From Alnus glutinosa (taxonomy: Eukaryota; Streptophyta; Magnoliopsida; Fagales; Betulaceae), in contig NC_084892.1 in assembly GCF_958979055.1 (NCBI RefSeq), forward strand, positions 6,279,501 through 6,343,500: a DNA stretch of 64,000 bases, given 5' to 3'. A model generated the notes under the pieces. The model made no database searches and was not told where the DNA came from. It worked only from the letters and a program-made list of their open reading frames with translations. The stretch's first letter is position 1; every line of letters starts with the position of its first letter. Shown here one piece after another: positions 11,581-25,585 of the stretch. A program made the translations under genes and the position numbers.

Positions 11581-13098
11581 CAATTCCATTTAAATAATCT
11601 TTTTCAAAATAAAAGTTATGTGTAATGCATGAGACATAATTAAAAAAAAAAATTAAAAAAATTAGTAGAATATTATTGATTTAGTAAATAAATAATGCTC
11701 ATTATTGTTGGAGAATACAATTCGCTCACCAAAATTTTGCTGATGATGGGGAATCATTTTGACAAAAACAAAATAAAACTATTTTGATAAAACTACGAAT
11801 GTTCTAAAATGAGTAAAATATATAACCATTCGCTAGTTTAAACCACCATCGATCCTTCTCGTAATGTTTAGCTCCTTTTCAAAAAAGTTAGAGATATCTT
11901 CCAGCATTAACTTTGGAATACTTCCCATTTTCAAATCAATCCGTCTTGGATTGAATACTAATTCGTGTTGGAAGAGCCAAAAATATCACTTGGATACTAA
12001 TTGCTGTTCCTTTCAAAATAAAAATAAAAAAAATAATCCCATTGGAACAGTTTTGAATCACTAACAAATTCCAATATGTTAAAGCATTCATTCCAAGTAG
12101 GTTCTCCATTTCAAAATTTTCACAAAAATTTGGTAAAAAACTTTAAAATTTTCACTTCAACAAACTTTCTATAACTTTTTTTCTATTTCTATTTTGACTC
12201 TCGTCAAAATTTCACTTTAAATTTTATGAACTATTGAATATTTTATCATTTCTATCATTTTTTTCTCTCCTAATTTGTTAAGAGTGATTGTTTAAAACCA
12301 ATAAAAAATTAATATTTAGTTGAAATAAAAAAAAAAATTTAAAATTTAGTATATGGGGTATGCTAATAATATTTAATTGTTTAGCTAAAATTTTTTTTAA
12401 AAAAAAAATTTGAAAAAATCACAAGGGATGCTCTTAATTATGAACTATGAAGTGCAGAATATTGCAGACAAAAAACCAAGTGAAATTGAAGAAATTTGTA
12501 ACACTAATTTCTTAATTATTTGACAAGGAAATCAAGTTTAATTACTTTTCTTCTCTCTCAATTCTTTTAGGCCAATGGCAATACATAATGGATATTTAAA
12601 TCGCCTTTCGATTTTCTTATATTGTCCAACCACCAACAAGACACGACCTTTAATTGAATGCCTTTTGATGACCATAAGAGCAAAAGACAAAATGCAGATA
12701 ATACAAGAAAGCCCATTGGTTAACTCAAACCCAAACCATGTTATGACAAAATGCGAAGAGAATCAATGCTGCAATTATTGACTGACTATTTGTTTTACAC
12801 ATCATTTATGATTTTCAAATGTATTTTCAATTCTATTTAGTATTTTCTTAATTTATTATAGAAATAAAAACATATTTCCCGAGAAGTGAAACGTGACCAT
12901 CATTGTGATTTATAATTTTATAAATATACGATTTTTGGTTCATGAGGAATTTGTGATAATGAATAAATATACGCACTAGAGAGATTAGCATGTAACGTCT
13001 TGTTTCTTTGGCATACTTGCCCTACGGTCTTAAAAGCCACTTCATATCAGCTCATTTTGTACACCACTCATCCCGTGCGCATGTGATGTGACCACAGT
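11581..13098. other. AT-rich intergenic DNA with a possible MITE
   Basis: There is no gene. The segments at about 12078 (TTAAAGCATTCATTCCAAG) and about 12430 (complement TTAAGAGCATCCCTTGTG) could be the two ends of a 360-bp MITE with A/T-rich arms. The pairing is weak and no duplication is clear. Confidence 0.35.
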
Positions 13099-13344
13099 TT
13101 GAACATTAAAAGGGATGGTGATAAAATCAATTGGGACGCTGCCCTGGATAGACAAAATAAGCTGATGGGGGTTGGGCTGGTCACCGGGGATCATTTGGGT
13201 GGAGTTAGGGTCTCGTTGAGCACAGTGATATCCTACATCTATGACCCAATAATTGCAAAAGCTTATCGTTGGTATAGTTTTTGGTCGGGTGATGTGTCTA
13301 CCCTTAATATGCTCCTTCAGTGGCTTAGCTCTGATTTTCAGTGA
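13099..13344 (+). pseudogene. RNase H-like domain fragment of a LINE-type reverse transcriptase protein
   Basis: The frame contains a run of the form INWDAALDRQNKL, then MGVGLV, then DHLGGV, then a segment resembling the alanine-rich helix. This is the layout of the plant RNase H-like (RVT_3) domain at the end of LINE polyproteins. Later conserved acidic residues are missing and the frame ends after 81 codons. It is a short decayed fragment. Confidence 0.5.
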
Positions 13345-14424
13345 CTCGGGCCTTTCAGGAAACTTGTAAAACAGCGAAAATACGTTGGGGGTTAGCCGGC
13401 GTCCCTCCCTCCGATGGTGAAGTCAATGGAGTTAGTGAGAGCAAAAATAGAGAAAAGTCCCTCTCCCAATTACCTGCCAAGCAATCTATTTATAGGCTCC
13501 TAGAGAGAGTGGAGGAACTATGCCGGGAACAGTACCTTTTGGATTTTTTGGGATCCCGGGTTGTCCGCTAGGTCTATCAACATGATGTAACTTTGCAAAT
13601 CCAGGGAGTCGGTAAACGGTATGGCTCCATGTCCTTGCAAATCTTTGCCGTATCAGAGTAGGTGTACCTTCATACTATGAGTCTCGGTGGCACTCTCGGG
13701 CGGTGATTCTTGCACACCTAGTATTCAGATGACAAACCGGTTCAACTTAATTTAGTAGACCTAGTCGGGCTCAACTTGGCCATGGACCCATTTGGGCCCA
13801 GATTACATGTGATGAATTTATAAAGCGTAGACTGAAACACATGAAATCAAAGGGCATTACTTGAATGCTACTGCAGGTACATGCTAAGAAATGATCCAAA
13901 TGGTTGTATTTGCTAGAGAATTGGGAGTTCCTACCACTTAACCAGGGGATTCACAGCAAATACTAGCTTGTCTCATTATTGTCGAGATAATGGTCTACTT
14001 TACATCCATCATGCAATGCATGTTGATATTGATAGACAAAAGAATCATGGTATACACTTTCATGTACCAGCTATAGTGTTACGTATGTCTGTGGTGGCAT
14101 CTCCTGCTCTATGCCTACCCTTTTCCTCTTCATTCGCTTTGCGTCTGCCTATCTATTATGAAGTAGGGAAATCAAACAAAACCAGTTACATCCAAGAATC
14201 CTAAAGTAAGGTCCTACGTAGTTTATCGCATATGTCTGGTAGAGATCATATATATATATATATATATATTTTGGTCGATACATTGGTTTGGGTGTAAAGA
14301 TCCTACATATTCATCCCTATTCTATGTGAAGTTTTTAGCTAATGTGTCGGTTTTTAGAGGAGGGGTTTTACACCACATTCGGATTGAAAGTTTTCTCATA
14401 TATTTCATCAATGAGTCTGATACA
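13345..14424. other. Intergenic DNA with probable LTR-like remnants and a TA microsatellite
   Basis: Unusually GC-rich DNA at about 13340-13800 contains no domain I recognise. It looks like part of a retrotransposon LTR, but I found no TG..CA borders. A (TA)n run lies at 14249-14269. Confidence 0.35.
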
Positions 14425-14426
14425 TG

Positions 14427-14539
14427 TCTCCTTTGTATTCACCCAAAATTGATGTGGCTTTTAAATTTAATAATGGTCTATTACAAATCTAATGGTAATT
14501 TTAAAAACCACATCAATTTTAAGTAGACACAAGGAAGAC
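14427..14539. repeat. About 113-bp inverted repeat (hairpin)
   Basis: Arms of about 48 bp pair with few mismatches: AAAATTGATGTGGCTTTTAA on the left, and the complement of TTTTAAAAACCACATCAATTTT then AGACACAAGGAAGAC on the right. The loop is about 18 bp. It could be a small MITE or a small-RNA precursor. Confidence 0.6.
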
Positions 14540-15272
14540 GTGAAAGTAAGCAGTATCATTACTCTTCATCAATATATATCTGATTTAAAATCATTAATGG
14601 CCGTTTGAACGAGACCGAAAATTGTTAGCCATTAATAGAAGAAAAAAGAGATAGCTGTTCCGAACAACTATAGAGGACCCGAGCCCGTCGCAATTTTGCA
14701 AGGTTTTGGGCACAAGAAAATGAACAGGACCTGTCATTTTGTCCATTGCTGGCGCCTGCCGTCAAACATATGCAATTTTTATGGAATTTTTTCACCAGAT
14801 GATGCTAAAAACAGTGTCATCTGCAGTAAAAATCTCAGATGTTTATCAAGCATGAATTAAATCCTCAGCATGCAAAGGGAAGAAAGCTAAAATTCTCAAT
14901 ATAACGGTTTTACTCATCCAAAGAAAAGGCAGAATGAGCAGTTCATTTGACAACTACAGTTAAAACCCCAGTTAGGGGAATAATTAAGAGTATCATCTCC
15001 ACTGCAGTGGCCAGTCTCTTTAATTAATTAACTTACAGATTGAATAAACCCAGAAAAAGCTAAAGAAATGAAAACTGAAAAACAATATATGTATTGAACC
15101 CGCCGCATAATCTACTTTGCAAAAAAAATTGACTCCAACTCAAGCATGACACAGAAGCTAAAAGGAGATACCTTTAAAGATTTTTCCAGCAGAAGATGTC
15201 CAAACAAAATCTTCACATATTTTTCTGCCTGTAACACTAATGTAATGTTCTTTATCATGTCTACATGTTACT
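14540..15272. other. Spacer including the 3' UTR of the cellulose synthase gene
   Basis: No coding frame is seen. The part adjoining 15273 should be the 3' untranslated region of the minus-strand CESA gene. A polyadenylation site could not be fixed. Confidence 0.45.
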
Positions 15273-18200
15273 CTAGCAGTTGATTCCACAGAGTTCAACA
15301 TCTGGGCCAGTCACCTGGGTCGTAAACGGATCAATACGAACCCAAAGTAAGGAGAAGATGGAGGCAAGTAGAACTGACCACACAACAACGATGGTAGGTG
15401 TTCGGTTCTGGCGTCCCATCAGACCCTTAAGGAAAGGATAGAGATGAATAATCACCCAGAAAGCGAAAAATAGCTTCCCAAAGAGAGGACCCCAAGATTG
15501 GTAGCCACTGTTGATGGCATAGGAGATTCCAGCAACCACCCCAACCAGGTTAATTATTAGGAGTGTGGTTGGTGGGATGAGTAGAGTCGTCCACTTGAAC
15601 AAATACAACTCAGCAAAATCCCCTTCTTCATCAGAAGCTTTGGAAGTGACAGTAAAATTGGTGTCAATGCCAGCAAGAACTTTAAGGAGGCCTTGGAAAA
15701 CAGCAAATAGGTGGGCTGACACACCTCCAATAACCCAGAATTGTTCATTTCTCCACCACTCATCTATCCCCACACCACTCCATCTCATTTCTAATATGCC
15801 AGTGGCAAAGATGGAAAGAAAGAGGGATATGAACCAGATACTGGCAATGTTACTGATCTGCAGTAAGAAAAAAGACAGCCCATCACAAAAAACAAATCAG
15901 GGCACTCAACCTCAGTGGAAATGTTAAAAAATATCAAATGATTTTAATAAAAATGAAGTTTTATTACAAACTGTTGCCTAGTGCTTTGGTAGAAGATGCA
16001 AATATACCCCTAAAATCTGATGGAAACAAAAAGCTTTCTCTACAGTTCTCCTATTAATTACAAAAAAAAAAAGAAAAGAAACAAGCTATTCATTTAAAGA
16101 GTTGTGCCAAGAATTTTGATCAACCAATGCGAGAAATCATATGGTAATGCATTTACTTTGCCTCATTACAATAAAAAGAAGAAACAAGCTATTATCCTTT
16201 AAAAGAATTGTGCCAGGAAATTTGATCAACAAATGCGGGATATCATATGGTAATGCATTTACTTTGCCTCATTGTGAATTGAACATGTTCTACAATGCTA
16301 TCCAAAAAACAGATTATCTAGTGGAAATCAACAATCAACGATCGCAACAATTGAAATTATATTTACCTGGGGGATAATAAACTTTCCTGTAAGTAGACAG
16401 ACAGCTGGCAGTGTACAATAGGCAAGAAGAGGAATGGCTGTGACTGGGTATATGGTGGTGTTCACATAAGCAAATCTCTCAAGCCACTTCAGCCTTCCGT
16501 TATAACCATACCATATGGGGCAGTGCCGACTAAGAAGAATTTCAACTGAACCCAAAGCCCAGCGGAGCACTTGGTTTAGACGGTCAGAAAGGTTAATAGG
16601 AGCAGATCCTTTAAAGGCAGGAGGATGCGGCATGCAATAGATCGATTTCCAACCTCGGGCATGCATCTTGAATCCTGTAAGGATATCCTCAGTAACAGAA
16701 CCATATATCCATCCTATCTGCACAAACAGCATCAATGAATTTGTTAGGAACTTAATGGCCCAACAAAAGAGTGAATTGAAAGTATGCTCTGCTACCATAA
16801 ACAATACTTTGGCACTATAAACAAGGGGTGAAAGAATTGGAAACAAACAAGGTGCTCAAATGGACAATTACTTGCTTGTTTCCAGCCCCAACTAACGGCC
16901 CAAATGTTCTCAGTCCACAAATAAAAAAGGAACTACATCCCATTCCTTCACTGCAAAACTAGAAACAAAAGGACAAAGCAACAACATACTTCACTTCCCC
17001 ACTCAGTCATGTCTTCGTATCCACAGCTAATGACATGAATAGCATCTTTGAGGAGGGATTCTGGAGTGGCAGACTGAGGAACACCACCATTTTCCATTAG
17101 TGTTGAAGCAACAAACGCAGCTGATTGACCAAACCTTTTCTCCAGGCTCATCTGGGACATGAGCAGTGACTTCTCATCATCAAATCCCGCACCTATACAC
17201 AAAAATTCACAGGGAAGATAGGTGTATCACTAACAGTAAACAGATCCAAGTAACATTACAAGTAAACAGCCAATAATTTCAGATGTTGATGTGTGGTAGC
17301 ATAATATCTACCCAAAATTGACACATACAGCCATAGAAGGGAGATAGGGTTATTTTCATGAAATCTTCGCGGAGATATCAATCAATATAAGAGAGAAAAG
17401 AAAGTGCAATATCCACAAAATTCATATGAGATAGTTGTTTCTTTAAAATATCTTGTCTCAAATTGCATAAATATTAATGTAATGCAACAGGCAACTGAAT
17501 GGGAATTAACCTGACCAAAATAATTCATGGTTCAAGAAACACCAGATGTGAGATTTAACACTGACCAAATAACCCCAACAGAGCAAAAGAGAATGTAATT
17601 TGTACCACTTTAAGAAAGTAACAGTTTACACCACAACAATAAAGACCAGGAACAAGGAATTAAAGCTGCACCTTCCACTCCTTCTTCAATATCTTCTAGA
17701 TTGTATATTGGCACAGTTGGGTCAACATGCTTGCCTGACTTTTTGGCGTCCTTTCCACTTGACCTGGATCTCCTCTTTCCGGATCTACCAAAGCATGTAG
17801 ATAACATGCTTGATTTCTTATGCTTAGGTTTGAGAGGGGGCTCATAGCCATACAAGGCTGTTCTGTTGAAAACGCACCCTGTACCCACATATACAGGGCC
17901 TTGGATGCCATCCAAGCCTCTTAAATTGATCTAAAATCCAGATAAAATTTTTGATGTGATAAAATGACAAGATGGAGAAGAATATGAGTAGGAAATATTG
18001 TGACACCAATAACGAACAGATTTTTTTTTTGATAAGTACCAATAACGAACAGATTATTATGTAAATATGACAGTATTTTGATGAGAACAGAGGATTCTGA
18101 CATGAGGTGGCTAAACAGAACTTACATCAAAGAAAACGGTATTACGATTGGCATATCGATCATTCTTATCAATCCCATCAAATCTCTGAGGAAATTGAAC

Positions 18201-21200
18201 ATAGCACACAGATTTTCCAAGGTTAGGATCCATTAGGAAACACATAGCTTCCCGTAGTGCCTTGCTGTTGTTTATGTAATGATCACAATCAAGATTTAAC
18301 ATAAAGGGCCCATTAGTAAGAACTGCCGATACACGAACCTGTATGAGTAACTCACAGACGGTCAGAGGAAGTATATGTTCAACACAAAGAGCTTCAACAT
18401 TCTATAATTGTCTACTTACAAGTGCATTCATAGCACCGGCCTTCTTGTGGTGTTGGAAACCAGGACGCTTCTCACGAGACACATAGACTAGTCGTGGAAG
18501 CTCATTACCCTCACTGTCAAGTCCTCCACTATGTCCTAAGAAAACCTGCCAATCAAGAACAAGAAGAAAGAAGAAAATGAGTCCCAACAGAATTTTCTAG
18601 GAGGGAAAAAAGACCAAGAGAAAAGGAACAAATTAATCTGGACTTTCCTATGACATTAAAAAAAGAAAAAGAAAAAGATCTTACTAAACCCTAAAGAGGA
18701 TTTCACACATCAAAAGAAACTCAGCTATGAACAAGAAGAAATGTTATTGACAAGATATTATGTAGGAAAACATGAGAATGGTGAAAAAATTAGCAGGAAT
18801 CCAGCCATGTGGTTTTAGCATTTATGGACATGTTCTCATTGCCACACCAACATCATGATGTTTGGGTGGTCTCATTACCAGGTAACTCATATGCCAAAGG
18901 TTTCTGAAGCTGGAAAGAACTATCTTGCATGCCATTAACAATGTACTTATTGCTGTTAAACACACTAATCCACGTCAAAAAGGACAAACCTGGATCATCC
19001 CCGGATGATCTCTGGTGTTATTTCCAGGCCAAGGTGTACCATCTTGCATGAACCATCCTTCGTCAGGAACCTTCTCCGCCTTTGCGACAAGCCCATTAAT
19101 ACGAACTTTAAACTCTTCATATTCTCTCTGCAATGCAGTTAATAGCAGACTTGCAATAAAAACATGAAATACACAGTAAATCCTAGTTCTATAAAAATGA
19201 TTAAACAAAACCTTCCGACCTTCATAGCTCTGCGAGCTTTGACAAATGATGGATGAACCTTGTCCTTTAAGTAGTCAATCTTCTGTGCAAAGTACCATTC
19301 TGGGGCTCTAGGCTCAATGCTGTATTTCTTACAGAAAGGAACCCATTTTCTGGCAAATTCTGACGTTTCAGACAAAGCTTCAAAAGTCAACATAGCAGCT
19401 CCATCATCTGAAACATAACAAGAAACTTTGTCTACTGGGTAGTCTACTGCAAGAATGGATAAGACAGTATTGGCTGTGACAAGTGGAGGCTCCTTTAAAG
19501 GGTCAACTGTACTGACAAAAATGTCAACAGCAGCCAACTGAGATGGCTCTCCTTCTCGGTCATATCTGTGGACCATTATGAAAAATTAAATTTAGAGCTC
19601 CGAAGGATTATGAGAATCTTAAAGAAGTTGGAAACTTTTTGGAAGTTGAATAAGAGATGAAAACCACCTCAAAGCCAGTCTGTCAAGATATGTCTCACGG
19701 TTTACGGGAAGCCATTTAGGGAACTGATCCAATATCCATGACATTGCAAACCATATCTCACAAATCACAGATACTAACCACAAAGCATAGGCATTGGGAA
19801 CTGGATTTGTTATACGGTAATGCAAGAAAATGCTGAGAATAATAAGCCGCAGAACTATGACCATCCTATAAGGGTTAATCCTAGAGGAAGGAATAGAAAC
19901 CTTCCTTGATAAAGGCTGGCGGGCTTCATCATTTCTGCATCAGAAAATAGAGAGAAAATATGAAGTTTAAAATATCAGCAGCTGTTCTACACAGTAATGT
20001 ATAAATCTAAACAAAGGGAGGAAACCATTCATAAAGTTCAAATCCCATACATACCCAACGATGTAAGTCAATGAGCACGTTTTATTTACTTCTGTGTAGC
20101 ATAAGTTACCTAAGCATCAGATCCATTTTATCTCTTTGTATGAGAAAACTGATTAATCCAGGGCTTATATTCCATAATATTTGTTTTCTTATTCAGTAAT
20201 TATTGCTTCATTTATGTTAAAGTAAATGACTAGATCATTCAATCTCAATTTGCAGTTGAGCATTTTCATCCAAGCATACAAAGAGCTGGGAGGGGGAGCA
20301 AGAGAAGAGGCAAGTTGATTGGGAGTGTGTAATCTTATATATAAGATGAAGATTAGAGTGGGAGTTGAGATTTTATGAAGTAAATATATGTATACTGCTG
20401 CCGAGCAATTGTACCAGACACGACCAACTCACAAGGGGGAAAAAAACATTGTGCCCTATGAGGACAACACTTACAATAAAGAATCATCCATAAATACATC
20501 AGTGCTGGCATCAAAATCTCCACCACCCCTGCCTTCGGATGGAGCATTACTAACAGTCAAAGGAACCACATTCTTCTCGTGCTTCACCTTCCAACCATCA
20601 ATTCTCTCTTTCCAGGCTACACTGCCAGACCCTGAGAACCCAGGTGAGATTAGCTATCTCAATGCTGAAATCAAATTTGAATAAAAAATTTCATCCAAAA
20701 AAAAAGAAAAAAAGAATCAAAATACAGAAACAAGCAATAAAGAGCATTTTAAATAAGAAAGAAATTTGGGGGAGGAGAATACGTGATGAACGATTGGCGT
20801 CTGCCACGTAAGGTAGCGGATTGATGTGCTTTCCCCTGATGCCACTTTCAGGAGATGCCATGGAAAGATGCTCGGGAGACGCAGCTGACAGCTCTCCAGA
20901 AACCTGAAATTTTAAGACAACATTAATACCATATAATTTTACCTAGTAATGAAAGGATCAAGACGTGGACAACTGATTCGATCAACTTACAGAACGTCCA
21001 TTTGTGAGCAGAGAAATATGGTTAAGAGAAACCTCTTTATCATAGTTAGGGGGTCCAACATCTTCCCCTCGACCGTAACTCATGTCCAAGCTCTGTATTG
21101 GCTGTGCTTTTTTATTCTGGTTCCTATCTTGAATCCCCAACTTATAATTTGAACCATTTGCAGCATCATTAACATCAGCATCTTCCACCTCTTCCCCTTG

Positions 21201-22306
21201 AATTGAAGGGCTCCCTAGAGGTAAAGAAGAACAAACATACATCTCTTTCCTGATAACCATAGATGTCTGAGTGACAAAAATGTGATGACAGTTACACTGA
21301 ACTAACCTTTGTGCCATTTGTATTTGGTCTTGCATTGAGGGCAAGACTGATTACCATCTTTCCTCTCGTACTCATAGCAGGGGCGGCAGACAGGGAATGA
21401 ACAAACATCACAAGCAACAAAGGGCTTGCCATCCACAGTTGTGCCAACAGTGTCACTACAGATCTGGCAGACCTTGCCACCCACGGGTTTTGAAGGTTTT
21501 GGCTGAATAACGAGCAAGTGAGCAACACAACCCAATTATCAAAAGGGTGATTCTCTCACCCTCTCTTTCATTTTTTTATTCTTTCCAAATGCTGTATTTA
21601 ATCATATAGGACTTTTGGAGTAGCATGAGATCAATGCAGAAAGAACAAAAAAATTTGGGGCAAATATGAAGCAAACATTCCAACGCAGTTTCAAGATGTT
21701 ATCTGTGACACAATAAAGAGCCTAAAATTGGGTAAGGAAAGAAAAAATTCTCTAGAATTTCCCAGAAGCTACCTTTTATTGAACCAAAGGGTGCCAAGAA
21801 ACACGAACTTCTATTAAATTAAAAAAAAAAAAAAAAGAACTAATAACCCAACCAAGTAATTCATCAAATAAAGTTTTAAGCAATTATATATGCGATCCAA
21901 CACCATAAAAATGGAAATTTAAAGCAAGTTAGAGCCTATAATTAGCATGACTAAACAAACTAGTAGTCCCGTTTTAGATCCCAAGAGAGTATGAGAAAAG
22001 TGAAATTGAAGACAAAACAAGCTTCATAATAGCCTACTCTGCTAAACAAATTAGACAAATTTCCCTCTCTTTCCTGCTTCCCAAGATCCAAACATGACAT
22101 AATAAACAAACTTCTCCATCCAAATGGGCTATCATATTATGCATTGCATGGGCCATTTGATAATAGGCATTCAATTTATCTAGTAAACTAACAAAAGCAA
22201 TCCATATATAAAAGATACTAAGAATAACAAAATGTAGAATGAGTATCAACAAGCAACAGTGCCAGTGGAGCAGTGTAGTACTAACCCCTGAATCTCCCAA
22301 CTCCAT
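15273..22306 (-). CDS. CESA3: Cellulose synthase catalytic subunit, primary-wall CESA3 type
   Basis: It polymerises UDP-glucose into beta-1,4-glucan in the plasma-membrane cellulose synthase complex. Fourteen exons (22306-22286, 21502-21307, 21214-20991, 20903-20783, 20631-20475, 19934-19668, 19565-19220, 19127-18990, 18545-18420, 18338-18126, 17930-17672, 17192-16990, 16717-16367, 15857-15273) join in phase to 1068 residues with clean GT..AG borders. Visible parts are: an eight-cysteine RING-type finger (Cys19, 22, 38, 41, 46, 49, 61, 64); two N-terminal membrane spans (exon 6); catalytic Asp382/383, Asp549-Cys-Asp551 and Thr-Glu-Asp768; QxxRW at 806-810; several C-terminal spans; and the ending CGINC. 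The RING text, the [10 protein letters not shown] segment and the 14-exon layout point to the CESA3 clade. The clade call is less certain than the family. The 7-codon first exon is the weakest part of the model. Confidence 0.93.
16078..16273. repeat. Tandem duplication inside CESA intron 13
   Basis: A unit starting GAAACAAGCTATT and running to TTTGCCTCATT occurs at 16078-16180 and 16181-16273. The copies are clearly homologous but diverged. It lies wholly inside the last intron and does not touch the splice sites. Confidence 0.75.
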
Positions 22307-25300
22307 GCTCTCTTCACCCAAAAGCTGCTTGATCCTCAGTCAAAATCCCCACCCAAAACTCTCAATATTGCTAGTACCTCACAAGGTTTCATAAATACTC
22401 AAGCTTGGCTTTGACTAAAACGCCATTTTTCAGCGAGACGTTGAAAATAGGCTGAGCGGGAAAATTTGAAGGACAGACAGACAGAGATTGCTTTGTAGGC
22501 TTTAATAGCACCGACACGCCTAGATCCAAGTCCACTGAAGAGTAGCAAGAAAGTGCAAGTTCATATTTTGGAGAATGAGAATATTTTAATTTTTTTTGCT
22601 GATCAGATCTTGCCACGTCATCCGAGGACCCATCGGAGGACCCGCCGGAGGTTGTGCTCTCGACTCGACTCTTGTCCGATGTGGCAATCTCTTGGTGGAA
22701 TACTGGATGCACCGTACTGCAGGGGTCCCTTTTCTCTACTGTGTCCGACAGGATCCCAACTAGGTTTTGACTCTTTTGAGCGTGCATTACGGTACTCGGC
22801 TACTCGATGAGGGATTGGGCCCAATTGTTTGTGATTTTAACAAATAATAAGATAAATTTTATTTATCCCCCATAAATCTCGGCTGTTTGGCCACCCAATT
22901 GAGCATATAAGTTTCAAATGGAATATTTCATGTTTCATATTAATTGTTTTTTTGTTTGTTTTAATAAAGTTGTAACACTTTTATTACTCAATAATATGGC
23001 GGCAACTTTAACCCGAGTTTATCCCGAGTTGATGTAGAGAACAGAGAGAGGGGTTAGGTTGAGTTTGATCAAATATTGGTTGGATTGATGGTAAGTACTT
23101 AATTTTTTTTCTTTCAAAAACTAGAATTATTTTTGCGTGGGTTGGCAGTTCCAATTCATGACCAAAATCCCTCCTCTTATTCTTGTTCCCTCTTCAAGGG
23201 CTTGTTAAAGAGGGGCTCTCTTGTTCATACAAGGTACTTTCCTCAAACAAGAGAGCATCTCTTACATACATCTGTTATTACTCCACCTCTTTCTTTTTCG
23301 GCAAACAATAACATGTCCCTGATCAAAATTACAATGGAGAAGATAAAAAGCAAGAAAAATACAAACCACCAACGTACAGAGTGCCCCCAGGCTTGCACAT
23401 TTTTCGTAGGAAAAATGATCAAAACACAACTAACACGTTTCTAAAGCCCTTCCACATACCCAAACCAAAAATACATAGAAAAGAAAAAAGTAAAGGGAAG
23501 TAAAAGAAAAGAATATATGGGCCATTATGATCATGGAAAAGCATTAACAGAGTACGATAGCATGCCAACATGAGAAATGTCAAAATTAAGGATCATGATT
23601 GTTTTTGTTGCTTTATCCTAGAAGCACGAATGATGAATACAACTGGAAAGTCCAAAGAAATTAAAATAAAGAATGACAAACATAAAAGAAAATAAAGGCT
23701 GTTACTATTATTTTGAACCAAAATGCTGTAAAACAGATCGGTCCATGTCCCAATTAAAACATCACGAGTTAGACATGGTAGTGATTTTGTTAGTAAGCTT
23801 ACAATTTAGTGTCAATGCTCAAATCATTATACCAACAATGGTAGTAAAATGTCCAAAAATATCATCATTCTGGTGGTGATGGGCAAAACAGAGTAATACT
23901 CCAGAAGCAATTATAGAACTTCTTCTGCAGTTAAAGGAAAAAGAAAAAAAGAAGGAAAAGTCCATCATAACTTCGCTTTAAAGCAATACTTTCTGCCTGC
24001 CTTGGAAGCATTTTTCAGCTGTATTTCTCTTCAGCAACTGAAAGGAAACCACTGAAACTGGTAAAAAAAGATTAAGGGCCCTATTCCAATTGCTTTTGTA
24101 ACAAGGCTTAGGCCATGGTCAGTTCATCACACAACCGGATCCACCCATCCCTGTTGAGCATAGCATTGCCAGCACTCCAAGCCTGTCGTTGTGATCACTG
24201 TCGTCGTTGGTATCGTGGTTGACAGCAGAACCGCATCGTGGCTGCTGTGGTGTTGGGGTGTTTCTTTTTGTTGGGTTTTGACATCGTTATGGTTGTCGGT
24301 AGGCTCTGTTGTTGCCTCAGTGGTTGTCGTCGGCGAAGTCCGGTTGCCGCTCCCGCACTGGTATAAGATACAAATTATATCTAACTGGTCCTAGCTTCCA
24401 TGAGTATCCTTCCCGTGCGTAGGTCCTTGATTGAAAAACCCCAAAGGAAAGATCTCCAAACATGCTGCAACTTAGCAAGCCCTGCTTTCTTTCTGACAAA
24501 AGCTGAGGACGGTTTGACCCATTTTCTTCTGAGAAAGAAAATGAGTGCGATTTTTGTTTTCCCGTAGTTTCTCATCAACCAAACATAGATTCCAATGTTT
24601 CAAACAAAGAAACAAAATCCACAATAGAACAAACCCAGTGCAGTAAAATTAAATAATAACAACAATTTAAAGAAAACTCAGATAGAAGATTGATGAGATG
24701 TATACAACCTCAATCCCTAAAAAACACGGCAACAAACAAAAACCACATAAATCCCCAATAAACAAACACATCTGCATGCATACTAAAAGCAAATATTCAA
24801 GATATATTAAACCGGAACCATCAGATTGCTGAAAAGTCTGAGCAAAATATCAAACAGCGGGGTTCATGGTTTGAAACCCACAGAAATTAAGATTGAAAAA
24901 AAGGAAGAAAAAAAAACCCCTAAAAATTAGGGTTTCTTGAGCTCCGATTCAAGGCAGTGTCAGCGAAGTCCTAATCTCCGATCAAACCCATGTCTCATTT
25001 TCAAAGTCAGACACACAAAAACCCTCTTATCGGCTGTTATCATTCCTATACCACCAAAGGAGAATCACAACCCTGACAAATGAGGCGCACAAGGCCACCT
25101 TTCCCAAACAAAAACCAAAATTAAGTTAAAAAGAAACAAGCATATATAAATATGTATAATATTTGTGTATGAGTGTGTTATTTTAAAAAAACTTCAAATA
25201 CAAAATAAATAAATAAATAATTAGTGGTCACTGGTGGTTGATTATCCGCACACAAAACACAGGACGCAAGTTTACTCTTCTTTCTATTTCTCTTTACTTG

Positions 25301-25576
25301 CAGAGAAAAAGAAAGACAACCGTAGCGTCACCCTAATTTGTCGGAATTGTGATTCTCCTATAGTAAGATATAAAAGTAATAATAATCGATAAATTAGATC
25401 GTTAAGTGACTAACCAAGAAAAGGAAACAGGAGAGATCGATTAAACTCTCTATATTTGCTGGGAGATGCAAAATAGCTAAACATTTAGCTATTAACTATG
25501 TGTGCAGTGTGCGTGGAAGAAAGATGCTATATAGTAGTTGGATTAGTTCTAGAAACATCCATGAAGTGTTCCATCA
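22307..25576. other. Upstream region of the cellulose synthase gene
   Basis: The first few hundred bases should be the 5' UTR and promoter of the minus-strand CESA gene. Frames at about 22389-22824 overlap each other in several phases, and I do not support any as a gene. A G/T-rich stretch at about 24190-24370 and an untranslated-looking CT/GA-rich stretch at about 24900-25050 could be a distant 5' UTR exon. Nothing proves it. Confidence 0.4.
22613..22620. promoter_or_regulatory. ACGT-core (G-box/ABRE-like) motif upstream of CESA
   Basis: CCACGTCA on the plus strand (TGACGTGG on the gene strand) lies about 310 bp upstream of the CESA start codon. ACGT cores bind bZIP or bHLH factors. Function here is untested. 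Confidence 0.3.
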
Positions 25577-25585
25577 TATATTTAA

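Noticed and set aside
22389..22824. Overlapping minus- and plus-strand frames upstream of CESA
   Set aside because: Three phases are open over the same GC-richer stretch and none has a known domain. It is more likely promoter or leader sequence.
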